Of a stretch of 64,000 bases of DNA, positions 1 through 10,935 are shown piece after piece. Position 1 is the first letter of the stretch. Each line of letters starts with the position of its first letter. Origin of the DNA: Eurosta solidaginis (taxonomy: Eukaryota > Arthropoda > Insecta > Diptera > Tephritidae); contig NC_090321.1 of NCBI RefSeq assembly GCF_040869045.1, forward strand, positions 27,339,426 to 27,403,425, given 5' to 3'. Below the pieces are notes generated by a model that was not told the DNA's origin, searched no databases, and saw nothing but the letters and a program-made list of their open reading frames with translations. A program made the position numbers and the translations under genes.

Positions 1-103
1 CGCCCACTTTTGAAAGAAGGTAATTTAAAAGTTTTGCAAGCTGTAATTTGGCAGCTGAGTATGTAATGTTCGGTCACACCCGAATTTAGCCTTCCTAACT
101 TGC
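1..103 (+). mobile_element. Family A (mini-me/HINE-like) element, right end, cut by window edge
   Basis: The last ~100 bp of a family A element. It matches the right ends of the copies at 53335-53856 and 16236-19197: a CGCCCACTTTT segment, the AAGCTGTAATTTGGCAGC segment, then the GTTCGG...CCGAA subterminal hairpin (one stem base changed) and the terminal CCTTCC...ACTTG. The rest lies upstream of the window. Non-coding. Confidence 0.85.
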
Positions 104-664
104 TGTACATAATTTTTTCTCTGCAAAATATCATTTAAAACATTTATTGCAAAATAATCAATGTTTGAATACTTTTTTTGTTGAGTGCGTACTAAGCCTA
201 TTTCAAGCCGCATAACTTGTTGCTATTGTACTTAAGTTGTTGCATTTTTTGTCAGTCTCTTTGTTCTCGGTGTTATTTTCTGCAATTTTTTACTGATTTT
301 CGTATTTTGTTTTATTGCCTGTATTGCTGTTGCTACGCTGCTGCTGTTGGTGTTGCATTTTGTGGCACGTTGGCCATTTAGCATTGCTTGTTTTGTTGTT
401 TTTGGTTTTTTTCAAATTTTCTTCTATATCTAACGTCTTTGGGAATACCACAGTAATTGTCAGCGACCTCAAAGCAGCATTACTAACTAGATAATCATTT
501 TGTTGCTGTTGTTGCCATTTATAAGTGGCAAAGATGCCAAGCTAAAGATCACTTTGTTTCCCATTGGAGGACATCCATAAATACAAAACTAAACAAATTT
601 TCAAATATGGCTTGAAATGGTGTATTTTTGGTAATTTTTCGGTTATTAGAAAGGCCTTTAAAGG
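104..664. other. Gene-free AT-rich stretch
   Basis: T-rich sequence with short TTG/CTG trinucleotide runs (about 325-360). The reading frames here are short and look like chance. I see no repeat family and no gene. Confidence 0.6.
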
Positions 665-1045
665 TTGCACGCTGCACCAGAGGCGAGTGGAGCTGCTATT
701 GCAATGCGGACGCGTGAAGTATCGAGTCGACGCTGGCAAGAACAGAGGAGCAATAGCATCGTAGGAAAAAGGATCAGGGAACTAATTCCTGAACTGAAGC
801 CATGGTTGAGCCAACCATACAGGGAAGTCAACTCTTACCTGAATCAGTTTCTAACCGGACACCATTTTTTCAGCAAATATCTGCACAGATTGGGCACGGT
901 TTAAAACCCGAACTACCTGTACTGTGGAAAGTTAAAAGATGTACGCCGCACCTTATTCAATTGCAAGCGCTTCACCAAATAGCGAGAAGGGTTGAAGATG
1001 TACCCCGGGAAGAGATTCCCTGGGAAGTGTCATTAATAACATGAG
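665..1045 (+). pseudogene. Non-LTR retrotransposon C-terminal fragment (R1-like), broken
   Basis: Translation in the frame of 665-904 gives residues typical of the extreme C-terminus of R1-type retrotransposon ORF2: a RRWQEQ stretch, RELIPELKPWL, REVNSYLNQFLTGHHFF and YLHRLG. This is the region just before the CCHC-like zinc knuckle. A TAA at 902-904 interrupts the frame, but the homology runs on in the same frame with YCG, DVRRTLFNC and KRF, the knuckle remnant, until a TAG at 980-982. In the family this segment follows the reverse transcriptase and is thought to help RNA or DNA binding. The copy is truncated at the 5' end and cannot be functional. R1 clade is my reading; another RNase H-less non-LTR clade is possible. 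Confidence 0.65.
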
Positions 1046-1159
1046 CTGCCGAAGCGAAATTGATGCCTAGGCCATAGTGTGAGGGTATCTATCCATAGAG
1101 CTCCCGTACCTGAAGTAACGCTCAACGCGGTCCCAGGTACTGGGAATTGCGTGAAGAAT

Positions 1160-1365
1160 GAAGTCCACACACTCATACAATTTTATTTCGTAAAGAATTT
1201 GATGCATGATCTTTCCCAACTCTGCCATTAGCCTTATCTCTGTTATTATTTAGCATGGATATTATCGTGATTACAACGTCATAGTCGGTTGGCAGAACTT
1301 CATCAGCATTTGGGGTATTAAGGTCGCCTTCCCTCTCGCTATCTAGCAATGGAAGGAGACATACT
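1160..1365 (-). pseudogene. RTE-like reverse transcriptase fragment, frameshifted
   Basis: On the minus strand two reading frames together resemble the part of RTE-like polyproteins between endonuclease and reverse transcriptase. One frame gives DYDVVITISMLNNNRDKAN, like the D-V-AI-KLKNNKAAGAD block of the family; after a frameshift the next gives LMAELGKIMHQILYEI, like LPAELFK...MHQLLYEIW. No long open frame remains. It is opposite in strand to the R1-like piece just upstream, so they are separate insertions. Family name is from recalled motifs and was not searched. Confidence 0.5.
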
Positions 1366-1491
1366 CTTTCTGAAACTTAAGCACATGCTATGCATTAGTT
1401 ATGCAAGCCACCATTAACTACATTGGTACTGAAATCTTATGCCAGCGGCTGAAATCTTTGGTAGCATTCACCGGAGTTATTCCTATTAGCC

Positions 1492-1625
1492 AGCATCTGA
1501 TGCTCCTCGCATTCATGTTTCACACTTTTAACTTCTTTTCTATTTCGTGTCACGAGAGCAGCATCTAAAGCTCCTCGCATTCTGTTTCACACTTAACTTC
1601 CCTTTATACTTCGTGTCACGAGAGC
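1492..1625. repeat. Tandem duplication, two units of 68 and 66 bp
   Basis: Unit 1 is 1492-1559 and unit 2 is 1560-1625. Both begin AGCATCT, contain GCTCCTCGCATTC and end CGTGTCACGAGAGC. They differ by a few substitutions and two small deletions, so the duplication is not fresh. Confidence 0.85.
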
Positions 1626-3670
1626 GGTGCAATATTGCTGCGCGCTTCTGCCACATAGCCATGCAGGCAGTATGCTTTTACGCGAAGCAGCGCTGTATTC
1701 CTAATCGTACCAAATACTTTTCGAATGCTCGCCAGTGCCCTATGGTGTAGGCAGCAATGGAGAGTAGCGAGTGGGAAATGCTTTCCAACTGCTCAGCGAG
1801 ATCATCAAGTCGAATATTGCTCTCAGTGTGCATGTATGGAGGCTAAGTCGAGCTGTCATCAGCTGTTTTCAATTCACTGCGTTCATCATCAAGTGATCGA
1901 TTTGGTCTTATGTACTTCGAATAGGTATATTTGGCTGCCATCTGCCTAGTACTGCAGATGAATATAGTGTAAACCGCGGCAAATTCCATCTGCTTCAGCT
2001 TCCGATGCTACATAGTGGAGGCTTAAATTTTCAAATATGCCTTCCTTGCCCACCTTTTAGTTAATGTCGCCAAAATTTTTTTGTAAAAACAATATATTTT
2101 ATACGATCCCCTTGGTAAATAAAGACATTTAGCCTCCTTCTTTTCCCTTCTATTCCCAAGGCTATTGTAAAGTGGTATTATAAATCTTTCCCCATAGTAA
2201 AAACGACCATCGGTGCCTTCAATTGAAAAAGTCTATATATGCACTTAAATCGTAGTCCATTAAAGGTATGTACTGGTCGCCATGAAAAAATGGAGACTAC
2301 GTCCTACGTGTCACAAGCACAGAGCACAACACGACTGTGACATTTCAATTGAAATCGTGGATATATTCTAAGCTTTCAAAACCGCAAGGAAATAAAAGAT
2401 TTAGGTCCGACCATTTGTAAAAGCTGAAAATCATAAGGATCAATGTGGTCATAATAAATCGTTTTAGTAATGGTCGAGCTAGTACCCTAAATATGTTTGC
2501 AACCTGAACGTACCGTACCGCAGCTATATCGGGCAAACCACCATAAACATCAATAACACTCTCCAGCAATCATATCACCCGTCGCTATAAACTCAGTGCT
2601 TGTCACTCTGCTTCCAAGGAAATATGTCGATTGGATTGCTGTTCGGGGCGGATCGATTTCATTCACTCGAGTAAAAGGACCCTATTTAGCAAAGATGTTA
2701 TGCTTCTATTCATTGCTGAACGGTACCGGATCAATATATGACATAGTGACATCAACTTTGATAAAATTCCATAAATCTTTGGGAATTTCTTAATACTCTA
2801 TCTTTCTTTAGACTTTGCGCATATCATACTGAAAGTCATATATCTTATCATTAAGCTTCCTTCGATAAACTGCGTTGGCATCGCTGTAAAGGCTTTTATG
2901 AGAACTTTTCTCGCAAGCCTAGGGCAAGGGTATGATAAGATACTTAAGACTTATACCAAGTATCCGTTCTTGTTAATAGTGATTTTCCATTGGATGGCTG
3001 CGTCTTACCACTTATTTACACCCACCTACACCTCCTATGCGGAGTTACAGGCATAAAAATTAATTAAAACATTTAAAACCCTTTCAAGATTGTAGCTGAA
3101 AGCTGACCCTATTAAAATGAATTTATTGGTCTTATTTTACTTAAACTAAATTTAAAGAATTTTCTTTCTTTTATTTTCTATCTCATTTTGTGGGTTGATA
3201 TCTCGTTCCAAAAATGTTGTTGTTAAAATATTCGTAAATTCACTCGCGACATCGAATGCCGTTTTCCACTCAGCGCTTATCAGTTGCACCAAACGACTGA
3301 TTATTGCATGCCATCGAGTTCAATGGCTAGCGACCAGCAAGCAGCTAGTGATGTCACGAGCAAATGGTATTTCTTTTATTAAGGAGCTTAAAGTTGCATC
3401 ATTGAAATGACTGAATGATCTACAAAATTATACCAGAAAACTCAGAAGAATGATTCCAAGAAACTTTCAATGTGGGGATTGCTGCAAATTTACTTACACG
3501 TCAGAAATGATTGACAAGACCGGCAGGAAGAGGGGTATGCACTTCGAAGTCATATACCATGCCTGCATGATAGCTAATAAATATTGTAAAACTATGACGG
3601 TCACGACACTGATCAGTTGGTTGATAGTCCTTTTGTCGCTAGAACCAAGGTAAGGAAAGACTAAAAGAGC

Positions 3671-3756
3671 ACCATGGCGGAACCATACAAGGTGGCAGCA
3701 CAGTGATACACATACAAACATAAAGAAAAATTCCATGTATTTTGTTTTTGTAAAAA
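3671..3756 (-). repeat. Short dispersed repeat, family K copy 1
   Basis: The reverse complement aligns with 47181-47250. Both start TTACAAAAACAAAATACATG, pass through a T-rich GTTTGTAT segment and end in a GC-rich GCTGCCAC or GCCGCCAC block. Identity unknown; a degraded MITE or SINE piece would fit. Confidence 0.5.
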
Positions 3757-3979
3757 GTTGGACTAATATCAAAATCGCACTGCGCCGTAAGTTGAAGTGC
3801 CACATCATATTTAGAAAGCACCTATCAGCTGATTTGCGGCGGTCACCTGTTCCTTGTTAAGCCGTGGAAAGTACCAAAGAGAAAAAAGTAAAAGTAGAAG
3901 TTTAAGGAAAAGTTAATGGCAACAAGAGGAGGAGCGCGAGTGAGAGTAAAAGTAAGAATAAATATTATTATTAGAGGCG

Positions 3980-3992
3980 AAGTAGGAATAAA
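3980..3992. repeat. Target-site duplication, left copy
   Basis: GAAGTAGGAATAA, repeated exactly at 4504-4516 on the other side of the retrotransposon. The surrounding DNA is purine-rich, so some chance similarity is possible, but a 13-bp exact match at both edges is convincing. Confidence 0.75.
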
Positions 3993-4503
3993 ACGAACGA
4001 ACGAAAATTGTACTCTACAAGTCACTTATCGTAGCCGTCCTGCTATATGAGGCAGAGGCATTGACCATGACAACAGCAGATGAAGCAGCTTTGGGAGTGT
4101 TCGAGAGAAAAGTTCTTCGAAAGAAAAGTTCTTCGAAAGATTTATGGACCTTTACGCGTTGGCGATGGCGAGTACCGAAGAAGGTTTAATGATGAGCTGT
4201 ACGAGCTCTACGCAGACATCTACATGGTCCAGCGAATTAAAACGCAGCGGCTGCGCTGGCTAGGCCATATTATGCGAATCAAAGATGACGCTCCGACCAG
4301 GAAAATGTTTCTATCGGAACCCGCCTATGGAAGCAGAGGTAGAGGGCGGCCCCACTCCTTTGGAAGGACCAGGTGGAAAACAATTTAAACTCCCTTGGTG
4401 TGCCCAATTGGAGCCGGTTGGCGGAGCGGAGGAGCGACTGGCGCGCCTTGTTGGACGGCCATAACCATTTAGATGGTTAAGCGCCAATTAAGTAAGTAAG
4501 CAA
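3993..4503 (+). mobile_element. 5'-truncated RTE-like retrotransposon insertion with target duplication
   Basis: A 511-bp insertion carrying only the end of the polyprotein and a short 3' tail. From about 4003 the translation reads IVLYKSLI, VLLYEAEALTM, ADEAALGVFERKVLRK, then IYGPLRVGDGEYRRRFNDEL and QRLRWLGHIMRIKDDAP, the C-terminal region common to RTE-like elements. The reading frame is broken twice: a 16-bp tandem duplication (4108-4123 and 4124-4139) and one missing C near 4355 relative to the sister copy at 40483-40790. The element ends in AAGTAAGTAAG, a short tandem tail expected for this clade. A 13-bp direct repeat, GAAGTAGGAATAA, flanks it at 3980-3992 and 4504-4516, as expected after target-primed reverse transcription. 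Dead copy. Confidence 0.8.
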
Positions 4504-4516
4504 GAAGTAGGAATAA
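4504..4516. repeat. Target-site duplication, right copy
   Basis: Exact copy of 3980-3992, directly after the TAAG-type tail. Confidence 0.75.
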
Positions 4517-4984
4517 GAGACTAACAGGAAGAATAAGAATAAAATCAGATAAGATTAAGAGTTATAGTGAGAGTGAGACTAGCGATCGGACACAAATAGG
4601 AGCGACAGCGGCACGTTTTTCACTGTAGCCAATATCGCATCTCACCGCTGTACAATAGGGACAAATTGGACTTTTTTCCATTACTCTTTTTCGAACTGAA
4701 AAGACGCAGAGTGGAGAAGTAATGGAAAATAAGAGAGCTATAAAAGGGTGAAACAGAAGAGAAGTAGATAGATAGATCTCTAACTATGTTTTAAGTAAGT
4801 TCTTCTACACGTTTCTAGGACTAGCCGGTAATTCCAAAAATAACGATCTTTTAGTAGGAGCTCCGTTTTTGTCATATAAGCTTTAATTTTTGAAAGTGTC
4901 GTTGCTTCAACACCGCTGCCCCTATATATTATTTAATCATTCACGTCTCTTTGCTTAAAAAATTGGGATAGAGAGAAATATACA

Positions 4985-5310
4985 TCTGTATAGGGTCCCG
5001 GGACATACGGGTATAGATGGGAATGAAAAAGAGTATGAGCTATCTAAACAGGGCGCATCGCTCGAAGCTTGTACCGTAGACGTTCCAATCAGATTGGCCG
5101 AGATTTAAATAAAGCGAGAGCTGCACATGTTTGGCCAAGCGGGCAAGGCGTGGAATCAAGCATGGGGCAGCAAAGTGTCGACAATCATGTGCTGGTCTTA
5201 CAACTCAAGACTAACAAAGTTACTCTTATCATTGCAAAGAAATGGTATGTAGGTTTTTGACTGTTATTCTGACAGGCAGTGTCCATGCTTTCAAATTAGG
5301 TTCAGTCAGA
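4985..5310 (+). pseudogene. Non-LTR retrotransposon RNase H end and C-terminus, broken
   Basis: The frame beginning near 4991 encodes VPGHTGIDGNEKEYELSKQ, the last conserved block of the RNase H domain in BS/Jockey- and R1-type elements (VPGH-G-GNE-AD-LA). It continues through KAWNQAW and a TKLLLSL segment to a frameshifted LTGSVHAFKLG, which corresponds to the LTGH...G-HA-RLG motif before the zinc knuckle. TAA at 5106-5108 and TAG near 5246 interrupt it. RNase H in these elements removes template RNA after reverse transcription. The upstream domains and the knuckle itself are absent. Confident as retrotransposon debris, unsure of clade. Confidence 0.7.
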
Positions 5311-7318
5311 AATAGCAGTTGAACGTAGAGCAGCACGTAGTAAAGGTCCTAGAAACTTCTAGTATTTGCCAAGAGGACGGAGTTATTTTATAATGAAAGT
5401 GATAGTTTCTGATAGGGCCTTTCAATAACGACGCTTTGAGCAAACTTCTGGTAACACTATAGAATAATTCAAGTTATGTGAAATCCCCACTTTCCGGCCA
5501 ATTCAACTGACCATAACTTAACCATTTAGCCCGTCGGAAATTTTCGTAATACAAGACTGAACCGTACTTAGACTAATATTGTCTAAAACGTCAGCCATCT
5601 CATTGGCATCAAACGGCTGGGAAAGTATTCGATTAAAACCTTGTAACTACCTCTCAGAAGTTTAGCAAGGGAATGCCGAGTTGTTTTTATTTACTTTCAC
5701 TTTCGAGCGCGCTATAGTCAGCCCCTCGAGTTTAAGCAGATATCAATTAAGTACGTACTATCAATTTACAAATCTTTTTAATTAGGGCGGAAGCGATAAG
5801 TCTAAAATGATATGAAGTATATTGTAGGTATCGTATCCCCTTGCGCTTTGACTCGAATGAACCGGTTCGCTAAATGCACGAAAGAATACCTCACAACCTT
5901 ACCATCACGCCAACTTCAATGCAAAAACTGCACGTTTGCTGTCTTATCAATATCAGCGGACGCGTCACACTGAGCAGCAAAAGGAGATACGAAGTATGTA
6001 GTACTTCAGTTGAGCTGTGTCAGGAGGTATTTAGTAGTTTGATATTGTAGCCCTACCATTAGCGCCCCATCCAACTTGTGCTCTATACTTATTCAGACCG
6101 CCACAACACGAGTATTTTATGTCGTCGGCAGAGTGCAATGGAAATTCTGCAGCCGTGCTGTCCTCAGCTTCTTCTCAGCATTTTGTCAGCAACATCTTTT
6201 CAAGAGGCGCGCGTTCGCTGCTTTTTCTTTCAACGCTTCCTTGGTGCAACCAACATACATATGTACAATCAGTTGCGTTTATCTTTTACGCGTTGCTGTA
6301 ATTTTGCATTAATTCGCGTTGTCTTGTTGCTAGCATGCGCTTATCATTTTCTGTTGTTGCTGCTGTAGCGGTTGCTAATGCATGTTGCTGTTCTTGTTGT
6401 AAAATGAAACTATCTCATTTTTCTTCGTCTCAATCATCATCTCAATCTCAATTTATTATTTTTGTTGTAGCGCGAAATGCTTCGTTTCGTTTTTGTAGGT
6501 GTTAACTTAGGTGCTTTTAGTCTGAACTTGTTCTCGCCCTTCATCGGATGCATCGGCCTCATCACCTCCTACGACAGTCGTTGTCTAATCTTAAAGTCAC
6601 ATCAGCCCTCTTTTGGTGCGCGCTGTAAACACGTACTTTCGCCACGTTATGAGGAGGTTTTTCTGCTTGGTTTCGTATATCCTTTCCATGCGCAATTACA
6701 CCCAGCCACACAACAACTTATCCATACACGCATACATGGTCATGTCTGTGCATAAAATAAAACAGCACTTATGTATCTTGTCGCATGCGGTTACGTGTGC
6801 TTTTTTTGGCCATCATATCAACCAGGTTTATTGGATATCTATTACCGCAGACATATTTAAGTCCAATTACAATTTTAATCTGTTGTGGGAAGCAAATGTA
6901 ATGGAATTTTTTTTAGTATTATCAAAGGAAGTATATCACAAATAAATACAAAAATTAAGAAGTGAGAAGATCCGCAAGTAAAGGAAAGTTTTAGCCCGAA
7001 AAGCTGCTCACTCAGCCGATAGATTGCGGAGTAGTGTAAAAATCTTTCCAGCTCATTTGACCTGCCGCGAAGGATGTTATAACATTTTACGGAACGAAAA
7101 ACCAATTCTGATGGAATTAAACAGTAAAAATGTCTCATGCGTATAGCATCTTCTCCGAATGTTGTTTCCTCAAGAAATCTATAAGTTGTGTCTGTTTGAT
7201 AAAAAAAAAATTGGGCCATCGATAACAAAGCGATAATATGTCGACAACACATCGAGCATATTTCGTTAATAAACCAATAGCTCGTCGAGAACAAATCGAT
7301 AACATGCCCATAACGCTC
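5311..7318. other. Gene-free stretch with low-complexity pyrimidine runs
   Basis: No gene recognised. The plus-strand frames at 6076-6370 and 6477-6945 and the minus-strand frame at 6875-7294 (139 codons) have no domain I can name, and their hydrophobic, cysteine-rich composition is what T-rich DNA gives by chance. Confidence 0.45.
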
Positions 7319-7486
7319 ACTCTAATGCAACTTCGATATAGGTACTGTAACAGGCTAAACTCTTACCTATCCAGAAATAAACCTCGACATACAAAATGTA
7401 TGTCCTGCTTGCATTGTGCCCCCACTGACACCAACCATCTCTTCAATTGCAATGTTGCACCAACGCCTCTAACCAAGGGAGAATAA
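7319..7486 (+). pseudogene. Jockey/LOA-like retrotransposon C-terminal fragment
   Basis: The frame gives LRYRYCNRLNSYLSRN, then CMSCLHCAPTDTNHLFNC and PTPLT. In Jockey- and LOA-type ORF2 proteins the same order occurs at the extreme C-terminus: R-GYC-RLNSYLSR, a CPxC...DT-HLF-C zinc knuckle and PT-LTP before the final LW...FLGL block. Here the final block is missing; the sequence diverges to KGE and a stop. The knuckle cysteines and histidine are present. The fragment is truncated at both ends. Confidence 0.75.
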
Positions 7487-7514
7487 CGTACTATGATTGT
7501 ACGTGTCAAAGGGT

Positions 7515-7740
7515 TTTTGATGTATAAATATCTTTGCTCAAGGGTATAGGCGAATCCAGAATGTAGGCGTAGTCTTTGGAATTGGTATGCTATATGGAGG
7601 AAAATAGGGTATATATGTGGGATTGCTATGCTGTATGAGGGAATATAGATTGTAAGCAACATTGTACAGTGTATTTTAATGTGAGAAGCATGTACGTGGT
7701 AGAGTTGATATGAGCGAAAACAGACAGAAAATAAAGGCAA
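7515..7740 (+). repeat. Dispersed module F, copy 1
   Basis: Begins with TAAATATCTTTGCTCA, then GGCGTAGTCTTTGG and GGTATGCTATATGGAGG. The same order, with differences, occurs at 13195-13320, a remnant at 50825-50890, and in reverse at 55735-55875 and 60740-60950. It tends to lie beside family D sequence. Non-coding; origin unknown. Confidence 0.6.
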
Positions 7741-8164
7741 GGCGTGTAATCAGTATGTAATGAGGGTTGTTGTTGTTGTTGTTGTAGCGATATAGACACT
7801 TCACATAGGTTTCGGCGAGTGTTATCGATGTTGATGGTCCTTTGCCGACCATCTCGGGAACGATTTAATTAGAGCATATTAAACTTTCTTGGCCATCTCT
7901 CTGCCCCCTAGTTCCATAGGGAACCATGGTAGAGTTAACGGTTTGTTAACGATAGAATAGTGGGTGGCTATCAAAGGGTAATGACCGTATTATCAACTTC
8001 TTATCGAGAAGTTAACAGTTATCATTCGGTAACGAAATGTTATAAATTGACTATCGATAGCAAATGATTTTTGGTCGAAAACGTATCAGTTTGTTATAAG
8101 GAAGTTATCTATTTACTATCGAAAAGCTATCCATATATTAACAAAGTCGAAAACAAATTTTTAT

Positions 8165-8854
8165 CAACAATTGTTTTTGTTTTTATCGGCCTATTGATAA
8201 ATCATTCAAGGTTCGAATTGAGCTCAAGGCCAGAGCAATAATTTTTTCTAATGATAATTATTGTTATTTTTTAATTTTTCTAAATTTGAAAAATTGTATT
8301 TTGTTTTTGGAATAGTAAGTAGAAAATTTTTCAGACAGCCTGCCATAGCTGCGCAGATAGATCCATTTCGAAGGGTGCTAAGCCTTCATCATCAGTACGC
8401 TTTAGGCATGATGCACTAACCATTTAGCTATACAGCGGTGGTTTGTTTGACTGGCATATTTGCTACTTCTATTCCTTTTTACCAACTATATTTATTCAGT
8501 GTTGCGCCATCTGGTGAAAATCACTGATAATGCTGGATTTTTGTTTATTGTCAATTACTTTGTTTGACATTCCCAAGTGCTCATGGTTTATTAACAATTG
8601 TTTTTGTTTTTATCGGCCTATTGATAAATCATTCAAGGTTCGAATCGAGCTCAAGGCCAGAGCAATAATTTTTTCTAATGATAATTATTGTTATTTTTTA
8701 ATTTTTCTAAATTCGAAAAATTGTATTTTGTTTTTTTCTACTTACTATTCCAAAAACAAAACACAATTTTTCAAATTTAGAAAAATTAAAAAATAACAAT
8801 AATTATCATTATAAAAAATTATTGTTCTGGCCTTGAGCTCGATTCGAACCTTGA
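8165..8854. repeat. Nested insertion with three copies of one 100-150 bp unit, two forming an inverted repeat
   Basis: Unit E occurs directly at 8165-8323 and 8592-8737 and in reverse at 8738-8854. Shared landmarks are AAGGTTCGAAT(C/T)GAGCTC, AAGGCCAGAGCAATAATTTT and a long AT-rich run. The second and third units lie back to back with a loop of about 16 bases, making a near-perfect hairpin. GAAAACAAATTTTT-like sequence lies on both sides (about 8151 and 8853), a possible target duplication, but the host array is itself repetitive. Confidence 0.8.
8335..8450 (-). repeat. tRNA-like segment, possible SINE head
   Basis: The minus strand reads TAGCTAAATGGTTAGTGC, close to a polymerase III box A, and about 40 bases later CCCTTCGAAATGG, a degraded box B. 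The AT-rich E unit follows. This is the layout of a tRNA-derived SINE, but no cloverleaf can be drawn with confidence and the box B is poor, so it is not a tRNA gene. Confidence 0.35.
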
Positions 8855-9283
8855 ACAAATTTTTTATCGATTTGCTATCAAAAATTAGCGATTTCTTATC
8901 AAAAGATTATGTATGTATAGAAGACATAGCGATTTATTTTCACAATCAATGGACACATTGTCGAAAAGTTCTCGATATATGGGCGAAATTTATCGATTTT
9001 TTCACGAAAAATTTTCTATATTTTATCACAACGTTATCTATTTTTTTATTGAAATGTTTTCGATTTGGTATAAATAAGTTATCGATTTCATATCGAAAAA
9101 GTTTTCGGTTTTGCATCGGAGTGTTAGCTATATGTAACCTGTTCTTTAACAAGCCGACAAGAATCTAATAAAAAGCCGATAACCCCTTGAAAAGTTTATG
9201 TATTCTAGTCGCTTCATACCTACCGCAGGTAGTATATTCTAAACCCCCTTACTCGCTGGGGTACTGGTTGCGTCGTCTTTACA

Positions 9284-10329
9284 GCGGTATCATTCTTGCC
9301 TGTTTCAATTTTAGGGTGCCTCCAGTCACCTAATAATTTGCTCACATATTCTAAATTTGTTTCGTACAAATAATTAAGAAATCTAGACAAGTGCTTTGAG
9401 CTCAAATAAAACAAAAATAACAATAGTTTGAAAGTTCTGTGCGATGTTAAACAGCAAACTGCATGCAATACGATGCTGTTGGCAAAGTAATCGTGGAAAG
9501 CAACCGAAGGGAAGCAAAGTAAAATATTACACTTGGTACTAAACGGGATTGTGGCATGGCCTGCTGCTAAACAGAACATACCTAGTTAGTAGAAACAAAC
9601 TTACGTGACTCAAGCTAAAACTTTAAGCAAGACAACAAGTCACATTAATTCACATTTCAAGACGTCACCAACCATTTAAGCGGAAACAATAAATGATCTT
9701 TGCACAAAAAATGCATATGAAATTAGAGCCAGTTAAACAAATGACCAAGCCAGCAGCAAAGCTACAGCTTACTGCCAAGCATCAAGAATATTTTCGAAAA
9801 TTTAAGATTTAGAGTAAATATGAGTGAGTGTGAGCATAAAAGACAGATGTGGTAAAACTTATAAGGAAAGTAGGCAAAACTTATAAAGCAGACTTACTGC
9901 GGCTTTTACTAAAATCACCACCTGCCTCACGGCCCTTGAAACATTTTGAGGCTGATTGTAGTTGTTTTTTACAGAAATAAAAACATTTCTGGGCCCTTTC
10001 ATTGCATTTAATTAGTGTATCAGCAATCTACGAAAGGTAAGGAGTGAAGTGAGAGAAAAAGTATAATGAATGGTGACTGCCTGAATATTGGCTTTGTTTG
10101 TTGCTGCTGCTGTAGATATTAGTGCAGGAATTTTAATTGCTATAGCAACACTTTCAGCTATGAAGATATGCAGTGTAGACGTAAGAGACTGCAGGGATTG
10201 ATATTAGTCTGTAATTTGAGGAAAACTTGGGTAGAGGCAGAGGTAAGAATTAACTGTGGCTGGTATGGCACATTAAAGGATATGAAGAATTGAGAGAGGG
10301 GAAAGCTATAACAATGACATGCAAATACC
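9284..10329. other. Gene-free stretch
   Basis: I recognise nothing here. A minus-strand frame of 119 codons at 9220-9579 overlaps the family D end block and shows no domain. Confidence 0.5.
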
Positions 10330-10430
10330 TTAACCCTTTCGATCCGAATGGGACCTATGCGACTCGGTACATGGTTGAGGAAGCCTAGCCTAGAAATTAA
10401 GTGACTAAATGGGCTTAGCTGATCCTATTT

Positions 10431-10935
10431 CGTTGGTTGGTTAGTTGGTTGGTTGGAGTGGCGAGTCCCAATTGACTACAATTAGCGCTTATGCGCCGTT
10501 TTGATATCACAAACTCGTGAGTTAACCAATGAAAGAGTGCTGTAAGGATACAAAGAACATTTTAACGCGCCTCAGGGAAAAACCCATCCCCTTATGTCCA
10601 TCCCGTGGAGTTTATGAATTTGAGAAGCTCTCCCCCCTAATATTCTTAAGTTCTGGGAGGCTTTCGAAAAAGGGCTTTACAAGAAACTTTGTTCTGCTTC
10701 GACAGTGTGCTGGGTATTCGCACAGCAGATTTTCAACCGCTTCCTCCGCCGCTGGACGCTTGCTGCTGCTACAGGAGGTATTGTGTTCCAGTCCCATCCG
10801 TGCCGCATGTACCCCAATTGTCCAAAGCCCCGTGGGCACCGCAACTACTATGGATATATCCCTTCTGTTCAATTCGTAGTTTATGGTATTCTTAACGGTG
10901 TTCCTTTCCGTTGTTTGATATTTAATGGTAAACAC
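10431..10935 (-). pseudogene. BS/Jockey-type retrotransposon C-terminus nested in the piggyBac-like element
   Basis: The minus-strand frame contains IGVHAARMGLEHNTSCSSS, AAEEAVENLLCEYPAHCRSR and TKFLVKPFFESLPELKNI. This matches the end of RNase H-bearing non-LTR ORF2 proteins: IG-HA-RLG, a C-SC...E-HLLC-CP-LC zinc knuckle and a RFLG-PFF-EL block. The LTGH motif before it reads VPTG, and the second knuckle cysteine has become serine. About 130 bases after the protein homology the element ends in a plus-strand (GGTT)n run at 10431-10456, read as a tandem 3' tail. A CTATTT lies at both edges (10425 and 10939), a weak candidate target duplication. 5'-truncated and dead. Confidence 0.75.

Larger units (their letters stand above)
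1366..3979. other. Gene-free stretch
   Basis: No gene recognised. It holds a 66-68 bp tandem duplication (1492-1625), a short dispersed repeat at 3671-3756 and a purine-rich tract from about 3880 that leads into the retrotransposon insertion site. The longer frames (for example minus strand 3494-3808, 104 codons) are leucine/cysteine-rich and show no domain I recognise. Confidence 0.5.
7766..9283 (-). mobile_element. Family D composite repeat with TTATCG arrays and a nested insertion
   Basis: On the plus strand: a (GTT)n tract (7768-7786), GGCGAGTGTTATCGATG, a TGGTCCTTTGCCG block and ACCATCTCGGGAACGATT, then about 250 bp of degenerate TTATCG-rich units (7960-8165). A nested insertion (8165-8854) follows, then more TTATCG units (8866-9180) and an end block with CCGCAGGTAGTATATTCTAA and CCCCCTTACTCGCTGGGG. 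Read on the minus strand it ends in (CAA)n, so I call it minus and suspect a retroposed origin. Pieces recur at 13.1-13.8, 54.4-55.5 and 59.8 kb. No coding capacity. Confidence 0.65.

Noticed and set aside
4661..4740. Possible LTR or promoter in CATCTCACCGCTGTAC...ATAAAAGGG
   Set aside because: A TATA-like ATAAAAGG alone is not evidence; no matching second LTR, primer-binding site or transcript start could be shown.
6875..7294. 139-codon minus-strand frame
   Set aside because: No recognisable motif; start context unremarkable; hydrophobic tail follows from A-rich template.
8630..8650. GGTTCGAATC box B as a tRNA gene
   Set aside because: No acceptor stem, anticodon arm or box A at the right distance on the same strand; it belongs to repeat unit E.
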